Notes: a model not told the origin generated them from the letters alone. A DNA stretch of 56,976 nucleotides from an uncultured Lachnospiraceae bacterium (GCA_910585765.1 CAJUES010000020.1:1-56976); one strand, 5' to 3'; shown: positions 8,050 through 18,287, counted from the first letter of the stretch. A program made the numbers and translations.

Positions 8050-8199
8050 TGTCGTTTCCTCCTCTTATGTCATTCGTTCTCCATGACACTTCTGATATTA
8101 TTGTGCCTGGAATATGGAAATATATTCGTTGTTACCAATCATTACTATAATATATTTTGGGAATTTAATCAAGTATTTTTAAAGAGCATGCCACGGCTT

Positions 8200-9759
8200 T
8201 CAACGGAGAAAGGCTTTTAGCATGATCAGTATTGATGAAATCAAACCATCGCCGATAGACAATCCGGAGAAAATGATCCCTTGATCCTCCTTCCTTTTTT
8301 GACATATATAAGACAGGACCGCCCCTGTGCCAATCACTAAATACGTACCAAACGGAAGCATAATCCCACTGATAATGGTCATTGGATTCAGTTTTGTTTT
8401 ATTTAAAATATAACATATGACACAAGAAATGAACAATATTTTCAGGTTAATAAATGTTGGCAATTGCAATGTTCTTATTGATTCGATCAGACCTGTTAAT
8501 GTCATCCCGAAAACCTGTGAACCTGGCGCCGGTAAACTATTTGTGCCGATTTTTACAACATTGCTTATCGCTACAAAAATTAAAATTCCTACGATACTGG
8601 TAAAAATTACGCCTAAAATACTATACTGTTTTATCAGTCTGTCCTGAACATGAAACTGCCGTGAAACCTTTTTGTTTAAAATATAATATATTCCGCACAT
8701 TTCAAATGCTGTTAATCCGCTTACGATCAGTATAATCGAAAACAAATCTGCGCTCTGCGTCATCAGGATCAGAAAAATCGGCAATATATCTTCCAGGGAT
8801 GATACCCAAAACCCCGTCTCTGCAATGCCAACCAGAGTCGAAGTGCTTAATATTATGGCTGCCGGGACTATGATCAGAAAAATCCAAAATGGAAACTGCG
8901 TTATTCCAATTAAATGTTTTGAGGCAAAAATCATATAAAACAGCATAATGAGTACGATGCCTGCCAAACTCCTGAAATTCCACTTAAGCTTACTGATCTT
9001 ACTGATCTTTATCGTATGCCAGGCAGTTAAAATGCCCTGCATTAATGAAAACCCCAAAACAACGGAGTATACATAAGGATTTAAAATATTTTCCGAAAAA
9101 CTGTGTGTCCGAAATACAATATAAATCATAAAGGAATATAAAAAACCAATCCCCATCTTTAAATAGGTTTTGTACCCTACAAAATATCCTGTTGAAATCA
9201 ATACCAGACTGTTATCCAATACGATCATATCGTTTATTTTTATCGCATCAGGAAAAATGTGAAAGACATTGATCGCTAAAGAGTACAGCGATGCCGCTAT
9301 AAAGGAAATACTCATTTTTACATTACGACCGATATCTGTTCCGACGCTTTTCAACAATTCTATCCTTGGCTTTAACTGCGGGAACTTGTATCGATCCTGA
9401 TCCATTAATAATTCTTCATACACTGAATAAAAAAGGATACCCAAAATGCCTGATACAATAATAATAAATCCTAAATAAATAATTTGCGTTATCGAAAGGG
9501 GGCTTCCAAATATATATAAGACACCGATATATGTGATAATTGTAGTGACAGCAGAGACCGCAGACCTCGCAAAAACGTCCGACAATAATACGCTCTCCCT
9601 GCGAAACCCCCGAATAATGCACAGACAAATAATAGACAGCATCACTGTATCGATAACCGTTCCGGAACCTGTCTTTAAAAGAATGTATGTTGATGATATG
9701 ACAGTTATGAAGCATACCAATATTCCCGAAATGAGTGATTTTATGTCTATATTAATCAT
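8200..9759 (-). CDS. OPT-like multi-span membrane transporter
   Basis: This 519-residue protein has about 14 hydrophobic segments and little else. Its N-terminal part (ILVCFITVISSTYILLK, then KFPQLKPRIELLKS after the fourth or fifth span) resembles the oligopeptide transporter (OPT) family layout, where a FPEGxAxAEVLK-like segment sits in that place. Substrate is unknown; OPT members carry peptides or metal chelates. The start at 9759 has GGGGAGA just upstream; the longer open frame to 9927 only reads through the neighbouring ATPase fragment. Codon use is AT-rich compared with the flanking chromosome, suggesting acquisition with the island. The OPT call is tentative. Confidence 0.55.
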   Translation of the reverse strand: MINIDIKSLISGILVCFITVISSTYILLKTGSGTVIDTVMLSIICLCIIRGFRRESVLLSDVFARSAVSAVTTIITYIGVLYIFGSPLSITQIIYLGFIIIVSGILGILFYSVYEELLMDQDRYKFPQLKPRIELLKSVGTDIGRNVKMSISFIAASLYSLAINVFHIFPDAIKINDMIVLDNSLVLISTGYFVGYKTYLKMGIGFLYSFMIYIVFRTHSFSENILNPYVYSVVLGFSLMQGILTAWHTIKISKISKLKWNFRSLAGIVLIMLFYMIFASKHLIGITQFPFWIFLIIVPAAIILSTSTLVGIAETGFWVSSLEDILPIFLILMTQSADLFSIILIVSGLTAFEMCGIYYILNKKVSRQFHVQDRLIKQYSILGVIFTSIVGILIFVAISNVVKIGTNSLPAPGSQVFGMTLTGLIESIRTLQLPTFINLKILFISCVICYILNKTKLNPMTIISGIMLPFGTYLVIGTGAVLSYICQKRKEDQGIIFSGLSIGDGLISSILIMLKAFLR

Positions 9760-9779
9760 TTGATCTCCCCGCCTGTCGT

Positions 9780-10560
9780 GAATCACAATTAACAAAAGAT
9801 ACGGATCCTGCGGAATGCGCACAATCTTTCCCGCGACTATGACACGCCCGCTGTCCGCGTTTTCCTGCCCGCAGATCAGTCTGACCAGCATGCTCTTTCC
9901 CGCCCCGCTCCTGCCGACAAGCAGCACATGCTCGCCCTGTCCAATGGAAAAGCTCGTATGATCCAGAACATTTTGCTGTCCGTCGCAGGAGAAACTGACA
10001 TCGGAAAAGATGATGGCGGGCTTCTCCGCATCCGGCTCTCCCTGCTCGTTATTTGACTATATATTCTTATCCAAATCCGCGGTCAGCTGCTGTATCTTCT
10101 CCCGGTTGATCTGTAGCGGGACGATCAGCTGTGGCATATACCGCAGGGCGATCGCCAGTCTGCCCTGTATGGCGTCAAGTTTATCCTTCTCCTTTTCCAG
10201 CCTTTTAAGCTTTTCCGTGTCCCGCGCAAGAATAGCTGTGAAGCGCTCCTCGAGCCCGTATGCCTTTATACTGTAAAATCCGTCCAGGATCTGCCTGATG
10301 TTATAGTTCATGTTCTCCTTGCACTTAAAGATAACATCACTTTTCTTCTTGAGGATATTGCTGATCTGTTTGTTCAGATACCCCGCCAGCGGAATCAGCA
10401 TCACTGAGATCACCAGCAGAACGCTACTGATCCGCATCATGACCGCGACCGCGATCACCATCGTGATGCACTGGATAGCATAATCTGCAACGGTCGAGAT
10501 ATAGTTTTGCAGTTCTCCGATCGTGGAATTGTACGTATTGAGTACAAATGCCCCAAAACC
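9780..10560 (-). pseudogene. Remnant of an ABC exporter (TMD-NBD fusion)
   Basis: Minus-strand translation from 10560 begins in the middle of an ABC exporter membrane domain (GFGAFVLNTYNSTIGELQNY) and continues to DLDKNI, where a TAG stop lies at 10057-10059. The same frame continues after the stop into an ATPase domain (IIFSDVSFSCDGQQNVLD, Walker A GRSGAGKS, Q-loop IPQDPYLL) and then ends about 9785, with no signature or Walker B. So the gene lacks its N-terminal part, carries an in-frame nonsense codon and lacks the last half of the ATPase. It abuts the stop codon of the intact exporter at 10561 without a spacer, which suggests a deletion fused the two. Confidence 0.75.
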
Positions 10561-12144
10561 TTATAATTCGCAATGAAATTCATTCACCCTGACAATACAA
10601 TCATACTTTGCAAGTGTTTCCGCAGAAATATCATGCGTGATAAGGATCACGGTCTTGCCGGACATCTCTTTGCTCCGTAACAGATAATCCTGTATTTTTT
10701 CTGTGTTTTCTGCATCCATTGCCGAGAACGGTTCGTCCATGATGATGATCGAAGCGTCCCTTGCGACCACCCGGAGAAATGCGATGATCTGTTTCTCCCC
10801 ACCACTCATCTTCTGACAGTCCGATTCCCCGGCGTTATCCTGTTTCCTGATCCAATATCGATCCAGTATTTGTTTTCTAATGCTGGGATAAGATCCATAA
10901 ACTGTCACATTATCTTCCAGCCCCGCCTGAAAGATGTACTCATTCTGATCAACATATGAGATGCACACCGAAGTGTCAAGTTCACTGATCGGTTTCCCGT
11001 CCAGCAGGATCTCACCGGATGCCGGTTTATAGTACTGCATGATCAGCTTTAACAAAGTCGATTTTCCGCTCCCATTGCTTCCGATGATGGCATACTTTTT
11101 CCCCTTCTCAAAGTTCAGTTCATCGATCTTCATGTGAAGCGCGCCAATATGAAATTCGACATTCTGCAGCGAAATGCCCTTCTCGACATTCTGCTGCACC
11201 GGAAGCTCCCTGCGAATGCCCGTGTTTAAGATGTCAAGGAACTTTTTCTGTACTTCGCTCGTGGACTGGATGGTATTGACATCATACAATATGGATTCTA
11301 ACGGAGCGATAAAACTGCTGACATAACTAAACGTGGCGACCCCCGCACCAATGCTGATCTCTCCTCTGACCAGCAGGACACAGGCACAGATAAAGGACAC
11401 GATCTGAATGATCCTGATCGCGATCTCATTCATGCTTAGCGAAACTGTCTTGCTTTTACCATAGGCAAACCGCCTGTCAGCCGTCGTGCGCAGCGTGTCT
11501 TCATGAACCCTGATGATATGGTCTCTGGTGATCCGGTTGACCAGTTTATAACCGTTCAATATATCTGTTATGCGATTCACGTACTCTGCCATCTGATTCT
11601 GGTAGATTAGTCTTTTGTCTGCTACAATCCTGCCCGTGATCCTGGGTCCTGCAACAACCAAAAAGGACGATCCTATGATCGCCAGCGCAATCCTCCAGTC
11701 CACATACACCACGATGACCACCGCATAGATGACAAACATGTTGATCGAGCGCAGCACATCAACCCACGGCTGCAGGTAATCCTGTTCCAGCGCGGTGATA
11801 TCATTGCCCTGCAGCGATATATAATCGCTGGTGGAATATGTATAAAAACTCTTTTCATCTTTATGAAGCAGTGCCTTGATAAAATCCCTTTTCAATATTG
11901 TCTCAAATTGAATGGCGCCTTTCCATGTATATAACATGCAAAAATAAGTACACACTCCGGACAGCATCTGCAGCACGACAAACAGGACGATGATGACCGG
12001 GATCTGGGACAGTTTCCCGCCTCCCAGACTGTCAAACATCTCCTTTTGCAGTACGGGGATATACGCCGCAAAGATTGTGCAGAGCATGTCAAGCAAAATC
12101 TCCGCGATGATGTATTTTTTGATTTTTAGAATATATTTTTTCAT
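10561..12144 (-). CDS. ABC exporter, fused membrane and ATPase domains
   Basis: This 527-residue half-transporter has six membrane spans in the first 300 residues and an ATPase domain after it: Walker A GSNGSGKST, signature MSGGEKQ, Walker B IIIMDEP and the H-loop ITHD. It has no N-terminal C39 peptidase domain. The ATPase is slightly short between Q-loop and signature. Such exporters move peptides, lipids or drugs; the substrate here is unknown. It lies 45 bases downstream of the 176-residue membrane protein gene and directly against a second, ruined exporter, so the pair may once have worked as a heterodimer. Confidence 0.85.
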   Translation of the reverse strand: MKKYILKIKKYIIAEILLDMLCTIFAAYIPVLQKEMFDSLGGGKLSQIPVIIVLFVVLQMLSGVCTYFCMLYTWKGAIQFETILKRDFIKALLHKDEKSFYTYSTSDYISLQGNDITALEQDYLQPWVDVLRSINMFVIYAVVIVVYVDWRIALAIIGSSFLVVAGPRITGRIVADKRLIYQNQMAEYVNRITDILNGYKLVNRITRDHIIRVHEDTLRTTADRRFAYGKSKTVSLSMNEIAIRIIQIVSFICACVLLVRGEISIGAGVATFSYVSSFIAPLESILYDVNTIQSTSEVQKKFLDILNTGIRRELPVQQNVEKGISLQNVEFHIGALHMKIDELNFEKGKKYAIIGSNGSGKSTLLKLIMQYYKPASGEILLDGKPISELDTSVCISYVDQNEYIFQAGLEDNVTVYGSYPSIRKQILDRYWIRKQDNAGESDCQKMSGGEKQIIAFLRVVARDASIIIMDEPFSAMDAENTEKIQDYLLRSKEMSGKTVILITHDISAETLAKYDCIVRVNEFHCEL

Positions 12145-12189
12145 TTAATGATAGATCTCTTTTCTGATCTCTGCCTTCTGGCAGGCAAG

Positions 12190-12720
12190 TCAGGTTGTCT
12201 CTCTCCATTCCAATTCAAAATCAACATTCCTGCCATTTTCATTCACCATCGTGAATGTGATCCTTCCCGGCAGAAAGTCTGTCATATCCAGCAGACTGTC
12301 CGTGTTCGTGATATCGATCTCCTTCTGTGTCTGCTCCTGCCGGATCTGCAGAAACACCTTTCCCTCGTCGCTGCTGCATCGGACATGCACTCTTGCCAGA
12401 TCTTCTTCATCCAGCTCCAGCGTATCGCTATATCCCCTGTTGGACTCCTTGTAGGCAATCTGAAAGGCACTCTTCGTGTTGACGATCACTCCGCCCTGTG
12501 TCGTTCCATCCGGAAGGTAACTTTCTCCAGTGACACGCGGCACGAAAAAAGTGATTCCGCAGAGCACTGCTTCCGCAATGATCATCAGCTTGTAGATCCT
12601 CTTATATTTTTCAGCGACCGTATCTTTCTCCTTTACATAAGCGTAGATCCGCAAAACCACCACATAGGCAGCCAGGATAACCCCACCTATGACTGGACCA
12701 AAAGTGACAATGATCTTCAT
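12190..12720 (-). CDS. Unrecognised membrane protein, intact copy of a duplicated gene
   Basis: This 176-residue protein of unknown function has an N-terminal span (VTFGPVIGGVILAAYVVVLRIY), a second span (about residues 45-62), and an exported C-terminal domain rich in charged residues (EEDLARVHVRCSSDEGK, DMTDFLPGRITF). GAGGGGGG precedes the ATG. A strongly similar but broken copy lies at 14550-14973; the two share long identical runs of DNA, so the duplication is recent. It precedes the ABC exporter gene in the same orientation, so it may be an accessory or immunity protein; that is inference. Confidence 0.65.
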   Translation of the reverse strand: MKIIVTFGPVIGGVILAAYVVVLRIYAYVKEKDTVAEKYKRIYKLMIIAEAVLCGITFFVPRVTGESYLPDGTTQGGVIVNTKSAFQIAYKESNRGYSDTLELDEEDLARVHVRCSSDEGKVFLQIRQEQTQKEIDITNTDSLLDMTDFLPGRITFTMVNENGRNVDFELEWRETT

Positions 12721-12885
12721 TGCTTCAACCCCCCCTCTAATTGATACACATCAATTGAAACTGTGTTTTTAAAAGTTATATGCCATGTTGTCGTCAAAAA
12801 TCCTGGATCTTGTTTATTTTCTCTTATAATACCATATACTCTGCCTTTTTACAAAAACAATTTGAAATTTAAGATAATAACATGC

Positions 12886-12921
12886 AAAATCCCAATATAG
12901 CTTACTGTATATTGGGATTTT
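12886..12921 (-). terminator. Terminator of the 267-residue secreted protein gene
   Basis: AAAATCCCAATATA (12886-12899) and TATATTGGGATTTT (12908-12921) form a perfect 14-bp stem 21 bases past the stop at 12943; the minus-strand stem ends in TTTT. Confidence 0.8.
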
Positions 12922-12942
12922 ACTGACTGTTTCATGAAATAT

Positions 12943-13746
12943 CTATTTATATTCTGTCAGCCAGGTTCCTTGATTTTGATTGCAGGTTTCCGCTGTAAAA
13001 GAATATGCCAGAGTAAAAGTTTTTGATCCGGCTTTAATAATCGATCTGCACGCTCTTCCGGAACTTAAGGTCACATAAGAAACCATGGTCTGATTACTGG
13101 GTGTATATTGGTATTTGTAACCTGCTGTTGGATTTATATATGTTTTCTCTGGTTCAGTTTCCTGGAAAAACACTTCGGAAATGGTAGATGATTGTGTCAG
13201 ACTTGATGCCTTCATTGCCGTTCCATACGTCAATACTGTATTAAACCAATTAAAACGAACTTTTGCATCGCTTGAATCATAAGTCACGCTTACATTCATT
13301 GTGGCATAAATGCTGAATTCACTAAGATTTGCATATCCTGTCTTTACATCCGTAGCAGATGCCAAACTATAATTCTGATCCAATACCAATAAATCAGTCG
13401 TTATCACATCTTCTACTACGTTTCCATTATTGTCAACTCTACTATCTACTACCTGCGTAATCGTCAGACTGTCATCCTGTTCTTTTCCGCCCATCCTGCT
13501 GGCACTGTTCTTCCTGTTCTCATATTGTGCCAAGGCAACTTTCAACACGTCTTCTTCATTTGTAATCTTTCCGCTTAAAACTTCATCGCACACTCTTTGA
13601 TATAATGCATCATCGATCTGCTTTGCAGTCTCCTCAGCTGCTTGTACCATATCAATCGGCATAAATGTAAAACTTAACGCCATACACAGAAATAACGCGA
13701 TCTTTCCACATACTCCTTTTTTTATATTCAATTGTAACTTTCTCAT
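12943..13746 (-). CDS. Secreted protein of unknown function
   Basis: This 267-residue protein carries a signal peptide (basic start MRKLQLNIKKG, hydrophobic core IALFLCMALSFTFM, likely cleavage after VQAA). The mature part has an acidic helical segment (residues 40-80) and a beta-rich remainder with many Ser, Thr and Tyr residues and two late cysteines. No family is recognised. GGAG lies before the ATG and a terminator follows, so it forms its own unit inside the accessory island. An extracellular target or antigen-like role is possible, but there is no evidence for any specific job. Confidence 0.7.
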   Translation of the reverse strand: MRKLQLNIKKGVCGKIALFLCMALSFTFMPIDMVQAAEETAKQIDDALYQRVCDEVLSGKITNEEDVLKVALAQYENRKNSASRMGGKEQDDSLTITQVVDSRVDNNGNVVEDVITTDLLVLDQNYSLASATDVKTGYANLSEFSIYATMNVSVTYDSSDAKVRFNWFNTVLTYGTAMKASSLTQSSTISEVFFQETEPEKTYINPTAGYKYQYTPSNQTMVSYVTLSSGRACRSIIKAGSKTFTLAYSFTAETCNQNQGTWLTEYK

Positions 13747-13876
13747 ATTGGTATTTCTCCTTTTTTAAATATTATTTCTGACTGACTCTGATAATCCATT
13801 CATCTAAATCCAATAATCATGCAATGGAATCCTCCTCCCTTCTTTATAATCCCATACCAAAACATTGTATTAAGGA

Positions 13877-14548
13877 TCAATCCTTTAGAGTATTTTTAAT
13901 TGTTTCATATATCATTTGATTCGCTGCATTGAATTCCACACGGTTCCATCCGCCGTCTGTAAGCAGGGAAATTCTCACAAGCTTTGAATTTTCTTTAAAT
14001 TCATCCCAGTTATCTTCGTTTAATCCGCTCTGGTAAAACGCCCATTGCCCTCTGTAATATTCCTGCTCTTTTGCCGGGATCAGATCCCCTACATTTCCGA
14101 GCCCCCAGTTTGTCATACTTCCAGGTTCTTTTGTCTCATAGACCGATAAACTTTCTAAAGCCGAATACGGATAATAAAAGCTCATATCCGGATCAGGCTC
14201 GCCATATATTTTCTGCATCTCCTCCGATACATGGTCCATATCCGCATCCGGCGGATAATTGACAAACACCTGCATCAGTTCATATGTCCCATCTTCCCCA
14301 AAATCGTAGAATTGAAAATTAATGGAATCTGTCATTTCCCCGAACAGCTCATGTCCCTGTATGACGATTACATCTTCTCTTTCGAAGTCCGTCAGATCCT
14401 CCTCCGTGAGATCCCACGCCTTCATGATCTCTTCCCTGCCCATATCCCATGTTGTTTTCGGAAATTCCAGATCTTCATTAAACTTATCTGAAGTACAAGA
14501 ACATAGCAGTACGATCATTAATAATGTTATAATACTGTATTTTTTCAT
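13877..14548 (-). CDS. Lipoprotein of unknown function
   Basis: This 223-residue protein has a lipoprotein signal peptide: MKKYSIITLLMIVLLCSC with the lipobox LLCSC. The mature region is acidic with FPKTTWDMGREEIMKAW near its start, a pattern seen in small extracytoplasmic lipoproteins with unclear roles. The start at 14548 has GGAGAGAGG upstream; that Shine-Dalgarno sits inside the 3' end of the decayed gene at 14550-14973, whose stop is 1 base away. Thus the lipoprotein gene was probably downstream of that gene in one transcript. No function can be assigned. Confidence 0.7.
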   Translation of the reverse strand: MKKYSIITLLMIVLLCSCTSDKFNEDLEFPKTTWDMGREEIMKAWDLTEEDLTDFEREDVIVIQGHELFGEMTDSINFQFYDFGEDGTYELMQVFVNYPPDADMDHVSEEMQKIYGEPDPDMSFYYPYSALESLSVYETKEPGSMTNWGLGNVGDLIPAKEQEYYRGQWAFYQSGLNEDNWDEFKENSKLVRISLLTDGGWNRVEFNAANQMIYETIKNTLKD

Positions 14549-14549
14549 G

Positions 14550-14973
14550 TCACGCCTCTCTCCATTCCAATTCAAAATCAACATTCCTGCCATTTTCATT
14601 CACCATCGTGAATGTGATCCTTCCTGGGAGAAAATCTGTCATATCCAGCAGATCATCTGTATTCGTGATGTCAATCTCCTTCTGGATCTGCAGCAACACC
14701 TTTCCCTCGTCGCTGCTGCATCGGACACGCACCCTTGCAGCTCCAGCGTATCGCTATATCCCCTGTTAGACTCCTTGTAAGCAATCCGAAAGGCACTCTT
14801 CGTGTTGACGATCACCCCGCCCTGTGCCGTTCCATCCGGAAGATAACTTTCTCCAGTGACACGCGGTACAAAAAAAGTAATTCCTTTACATAAACGTAGA
14901 TCCGCAAAACAAGTACATAAACTGCCATGATCGCTGCACCTATGATTGGTCCAAAAGTGACAATGATCTTCAT
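14550..14973 (-). pseudogene. Decayed duplicate of the 176-residue membrane protein gene
   Basis: The DNA is closely similar to 12190-12720 from the ATG (14971-14973, MKIIVTFGPIIGAAIMAVYV) to the end (NENGRNVDFELEWREA). Compared by eye with the intact copy it has three deletions of about 73, 16 and 15 bp. The first two shift the frame, so only the N- and C-terminal pieces remain readable. Each deletion is bordered by short repeats of 3-5 bases (for example TTCC/TCTCC around the largest), as expected of slippage. The length difference between the copies, 104 bp, equals the sum of the three deletions. Confidence 0.85.
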
Positions 14974-15146
14974 TGCTTCAACCCTCCGTTCCCGCAGAAT
15001 CCTGCGCTGGCTTCCCAGCCGCATCACGACATCCGCGCCTGCCCGATCTGCTGTTTCAGGCGCATGCCTGTTACCGTCATTATATGCCCCTGCTCTAGCG
15101 ATGTCAACAGCTTTCAGCGCCTGCTCACGTATTGCGCTTAATACTT

Positions 15147-17612
15147 TTATACTTTCAATCGCTCTGAAATATTCCCAGATCCGATCCGGCTTTCAACCAG
15201 CGAGACAGTGCCATATCCGACAAGCATCGTTCCCGCCAGAATAAAGAAATAGCTCTCCCACCGCATCGAATACGTCAGAAAAGAAATTTCGTTACACAGA
15301 TCTCCCATAACTGTACCTGAGAGAAGCAGCGAAAGCACTGCGGAAAGCCCAAATGCAGCTCCTGTATAGTAGAAGACTTCCCACATCAACATCGTTTTCA
15401 GCTGTTTTCGTGTCATGCCAATACTCCGTAGTGTTGCTATTTCCTTTTCGCGGACAATGATACTTGACACAAACACATTTGCAAGGTTCATGATCGCGAT
15501 AAAAGCCAATATACCACACAGAGAAATACTGATCACTTCCATGATCCATTTCATAGTGTCAAATTCCTCTGCAAGCGTTTGCCTGGACTGATAATCAATT
15601 CCATGATTGACATTCACAATTCTTTTCATGAACGCTTCCGCTTTCTCCTCCTGACCATCTATAATATTAAATTCATATGACATAATATCCTGATTGTGCG
15701 TGAGCAATTGATACTGCTCTGGGCACAGATAAAACTCATAGGTCGTATTGATTCCGGATATCCCTGTATCCAGTGCCCCTAATCCAATGTTAATATGCCC
15801 TAAGACCTCGTATTCCCTCACATTTTGATTCGCATCTTCCAACGTCACCCGATCACCCACATTATAGTGAAAAGTTCCCGGCAGCATCGTTCCATCATCG
15901 CGCAGCCAGCAACCTTCTATCATCCCTGTTCCATCCCAGTAGGATTTCAGATCGATGTCCTCTTCGATAAGCAACGAACCATTCAGCTGAAATGCTTCCA
16001 ATCCATAGAGGTTCAGCCAATACGTCCCTCTTTCACCTCCATCAACATTGATGTCAGTAACATTACAGCTGCCATAGACAACTCCGCCATCTTCCACCAA
16101 CCCTGATTCCCTGATCTCATCAACAATCGGTTTATGCAGACTCTGCGCTTCCCCTTCATGGGATCTGTATTCTCCTTTATAGTAGCCTCCCGTTGCCACA
16201 TTGCAGTCGGAGCTGATGATAGTGGACAAATATTTGTCCATATCAAAACTTTTATAGATATCATAGGAAACACAAACCAACAATAACGACAGCGAAATAC
16301 TGATGATCAGCAAGACCATACTTTTGCGGTTTCTGCAGATATTGTAGAATGCAAATTTATGTAACTGGCTCCCATCACTCGACTTTCGCTCCGCCTTGTA
16401 ATTCGTTAATTCCATCCTCACTGATTCGATCGGAGAAAGTTTTCTGATCATCCTAATCGGCTGATGAACACTGATCACTGTGGTCATCAGCACAAATATT
16501 ACAGAGAACACTATGACAGCTGTTATTTCCCCTGTTTCAAACAGTTTATCATTTGCAACAGCATCCAAATTAGTCTGTGATAACACAACCGGCAAAAACA
16601 CCCTTCCTGCCAAAAGCCCCAATACCGCCCCCACAGGAGCCGACACGATCAATAGAAAACATGCCTGCCATCTCACAAAAGAAGCAAGCTGCCTGTTTGA
16701 CATTCCGATCGTCTTAAGCTGGCCATACTGTTTTGCATTCTTTTTTGCCGCAATGTAAAAAATATTATGAATGATCAGATAACCGATCAACATGATCATT
16801 CCGCTCCCAATGACCAGAAGCGGCAGAATACTCCCCATCGCGGAATATCCCTCCTCCCAATACACCGGATTCACGGAGATATGATCTACCGCAGTCTCTG
16901 CCCCTGACTCAACTAATATCCTCTCCGCTTGTGCTTCGATATCCTTGTCGCTTTTCAATAATACGCCGACCTCGTTAGATCCATATAAAGAATTCTGAGA
17001 TAAGCGTTCCTCTGCGAATGTATCCTCCCAGATATCGGCATAACTCTCTGACACGATCAGCTGACCTGTTTTTGTCTGAAATGCATGATTCGTCTCATAC
17101 CAACCGCTAAGATAAAACTCTTCTGTGACAACAGACTCCCCCACTCTGAGATCCAAAGCTACTTTTGCGCCGATCTCGTCTGCTATTTTCAGATCTGCCA
17201 TTGTCACGGTATCCATGACGATCTCATCTGCCCGAACAGGCATATGCCCTTCCATCAAGGTATGAAAGCAAGTATCGGCATACGCTTTATCCTCAAAACT
17301 CACCTCGACATTGTAGTCCAACTCCTCATTGTCAGCAAATGCTAGAAACTTTCGAAATCCTGCCGATCTGACAAGATTATTTCGGCAAATCGCTTCCAGC
17401 GACCCGTTCAAGTCCTGATCCCAATCCTTAACCACGAAATGGCATTGTGTTCCTGTCTGCTTTAGATCATAATATGTTGAAGCCCCATTTATCCCAGCTA
17501 CACTTGTAAAAAGTACGGCAAAAAGAAGCGCTGTCGATATCATGGCAATCATCGCACAGACGCTCCTGGTCTTGTCAGCCAGCAAAGTCTTCAATGCAAA
17601 ACCTCTGATCAT
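15147..17612 (-). CDS. MacB/FtsX-type ABC transporter permease
   Basis: This 821-residue permease has the duplicated FtsX layout: a first span near the N-terminus (residues 17-40), a large extracytoplasmic domain, three spans around 270-390, then a second span, a second external domain and three C-terminal spans. Motifs such as KKNAKQYGQLKTIGMSNRQL and EKEIATLRSIGMTRKQLKTM are the paired cytoplasmic coupling segments of the family. Its ATG overlaps the ATPase stop by 4 bases. In Firmicutes such pairs commonly confer resistance to antimicrobial peptides or export them. Next to a RiPP cluster, self-immunity is the likely role (inference). Confidence 0.88.
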   Translation of the reverse strand: MIRGFALKTLLADKTRSVCAMIAMISTALLFAVLFTSVAGINGASTYYDLKQTGTQCHFVVKDWDQDLNGSLEAICRNNLVRSAGFRKFLAFADNEELDYNVEVSFEDKAYADTCFHTLMEGHMPVRADEIVMDTVTMADLKIADEIGAKVALDLRVGESVVTEEFYLSGWYETNHAFQTKTGQLIVSESYADIWEDTFAEERLSQNSLYGSNEVGVLLKSDKDIEAQAERILVESGAETAVDHISVNPVYWEEGYSAMGSILPLLVIGSGMIMLIGYLIIHNIFYIAAKKNAKQYGQLKTIGMSNRQLASFVRWQACFLLIVSAPVGAVLGLLAGRVFLPVVLSQTNLDAVANDKLFETGEITAVIVFSVIFVLMTTVISVHQPIRMIRKLSPIESVRMELTNYKAERKSSDGSQLHKFAFYNICRNRKSMVLLIISISLSLLLVCVSYDIYKSFDMDKYLSTIISSDCNVATGGYYKGEYRSHEGEAQSLHKPIVDEIRESGLVEDGGVVYGSCNVTDINVDGGERGTYWLNLYGLEAFQLNGSLLIEEDIDLKSYWDGTGMIEGCWLRDDGTMLPGTFHYNVGDRVTLEDANQNVREYEVLGHINIGLGALDTGISGINTTYEFYLCPEQYQLLTHNQDIMSYEFNIIDGQEEKAEAFMKRIVNVNHGIDYQSRQTLAEEFDTMKWIMEVISISLCGILAFIAIMNLANVFVSSIIVREKEIATLRSIGMTRKQLKTMLMWEVFYYTGAAFGLSAVLSLLLSGTVMGDLCNEISFLTYSMRWESYFFILAGTMLVGYGTVSLVESRIGSGNISERLKV

Positions 17613-18271
17613 GCTAACACTCTCCCATCCACTACTTTTATAATCCTTTTTAATTCTTTTGCAATATCACGGTCATGGGTCACAATGATGATCGTCTGTC
17701 CCAAGACCTCATTCATATGCCGAAGCATCCCGATCACCTCGCCTCCCGTCACTGCATCCAAATTACCTGTAGGTTCATCGGCCAGTACGATTTCCGGCTT
17801 ATTTGCCAGCGCTCTGGCAATCGCTGTCCTCTGCTGCTGTCCACCCGACAGTGATGCCGGAAGCGATTTCTTTTTTTCCTCCAATCCCAGTGTTTCTAAC
17901 AGAAAATCAATATATTCCTTATCTGCCTTTTTACCGTCAAGCTGCACAGGCAATATAATATTCTCGTATACATTCAGAACAGGCATCAGATTATAATTCT
18001 GAAAAATGAAACCAATTTTTGACCGACGCATTTTCGTCAGCTGTTCGTCATTCATTTCAGATATATCTTCGTCGCCAATCCGAATCGTCCCCCTCGTCGG
18101 ATGATCTAATCCTCCTATCATATTTAATAATGTTGATTTTCCGCTTCCGGACTTTCCTACAACACCTATAAACTCGCCCTTCTCCACTTCAACACTTACC
18201 TGGTCAAGAGCCTTCACCCGATTATTTCCATCTCCATAGTATTTACACAGATCTTTGGTTTCGATCACCAT
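17609..18271 (-). CDS. MacB-type ABC transporter ATP-binding protein
   Basis: This 220-residue ATPase is a LolD/MacB/BceA-like member: Walker A GKSGSGKST (about 37-45), Q-loop FIFQNYNLMPVLNVYEN, signature LSGGQQQRTAIARAL, Walker B EIVLADEPTGNLD, H-loop VTHD. It is the partner of the permease encoded immediately downstream (ATGA overlap). GAGGGAGGT precedes the start. It follows the RiPP exporter gene by 16 bases and is likely in the same transcript, which supports an immunity role for the pair. Confidence 0.92.
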   Translation of the reverse strand: MVIETKDLCKYYGDGNNRVKALDQVSVEVEKGEFIGVVGKSGSGKSTLLNMIGGLDHPTRGTIRIGDEDISEMNDEQLTKMRRSKIGFIFQNYNLMPVLNVYENIILPVQLDGKKADKEYIDFLLETLGLEEKKKSLPASLSGGQQQRTAIARALANKPEIVLADEPTGNLDAVTGGEVIGMLRHMNEVLGQTIIIVTHDRDIAKELKRIIKVVDGRVLA

Positions 18272-18287
18272 AGTTTTACCTCCCTCA

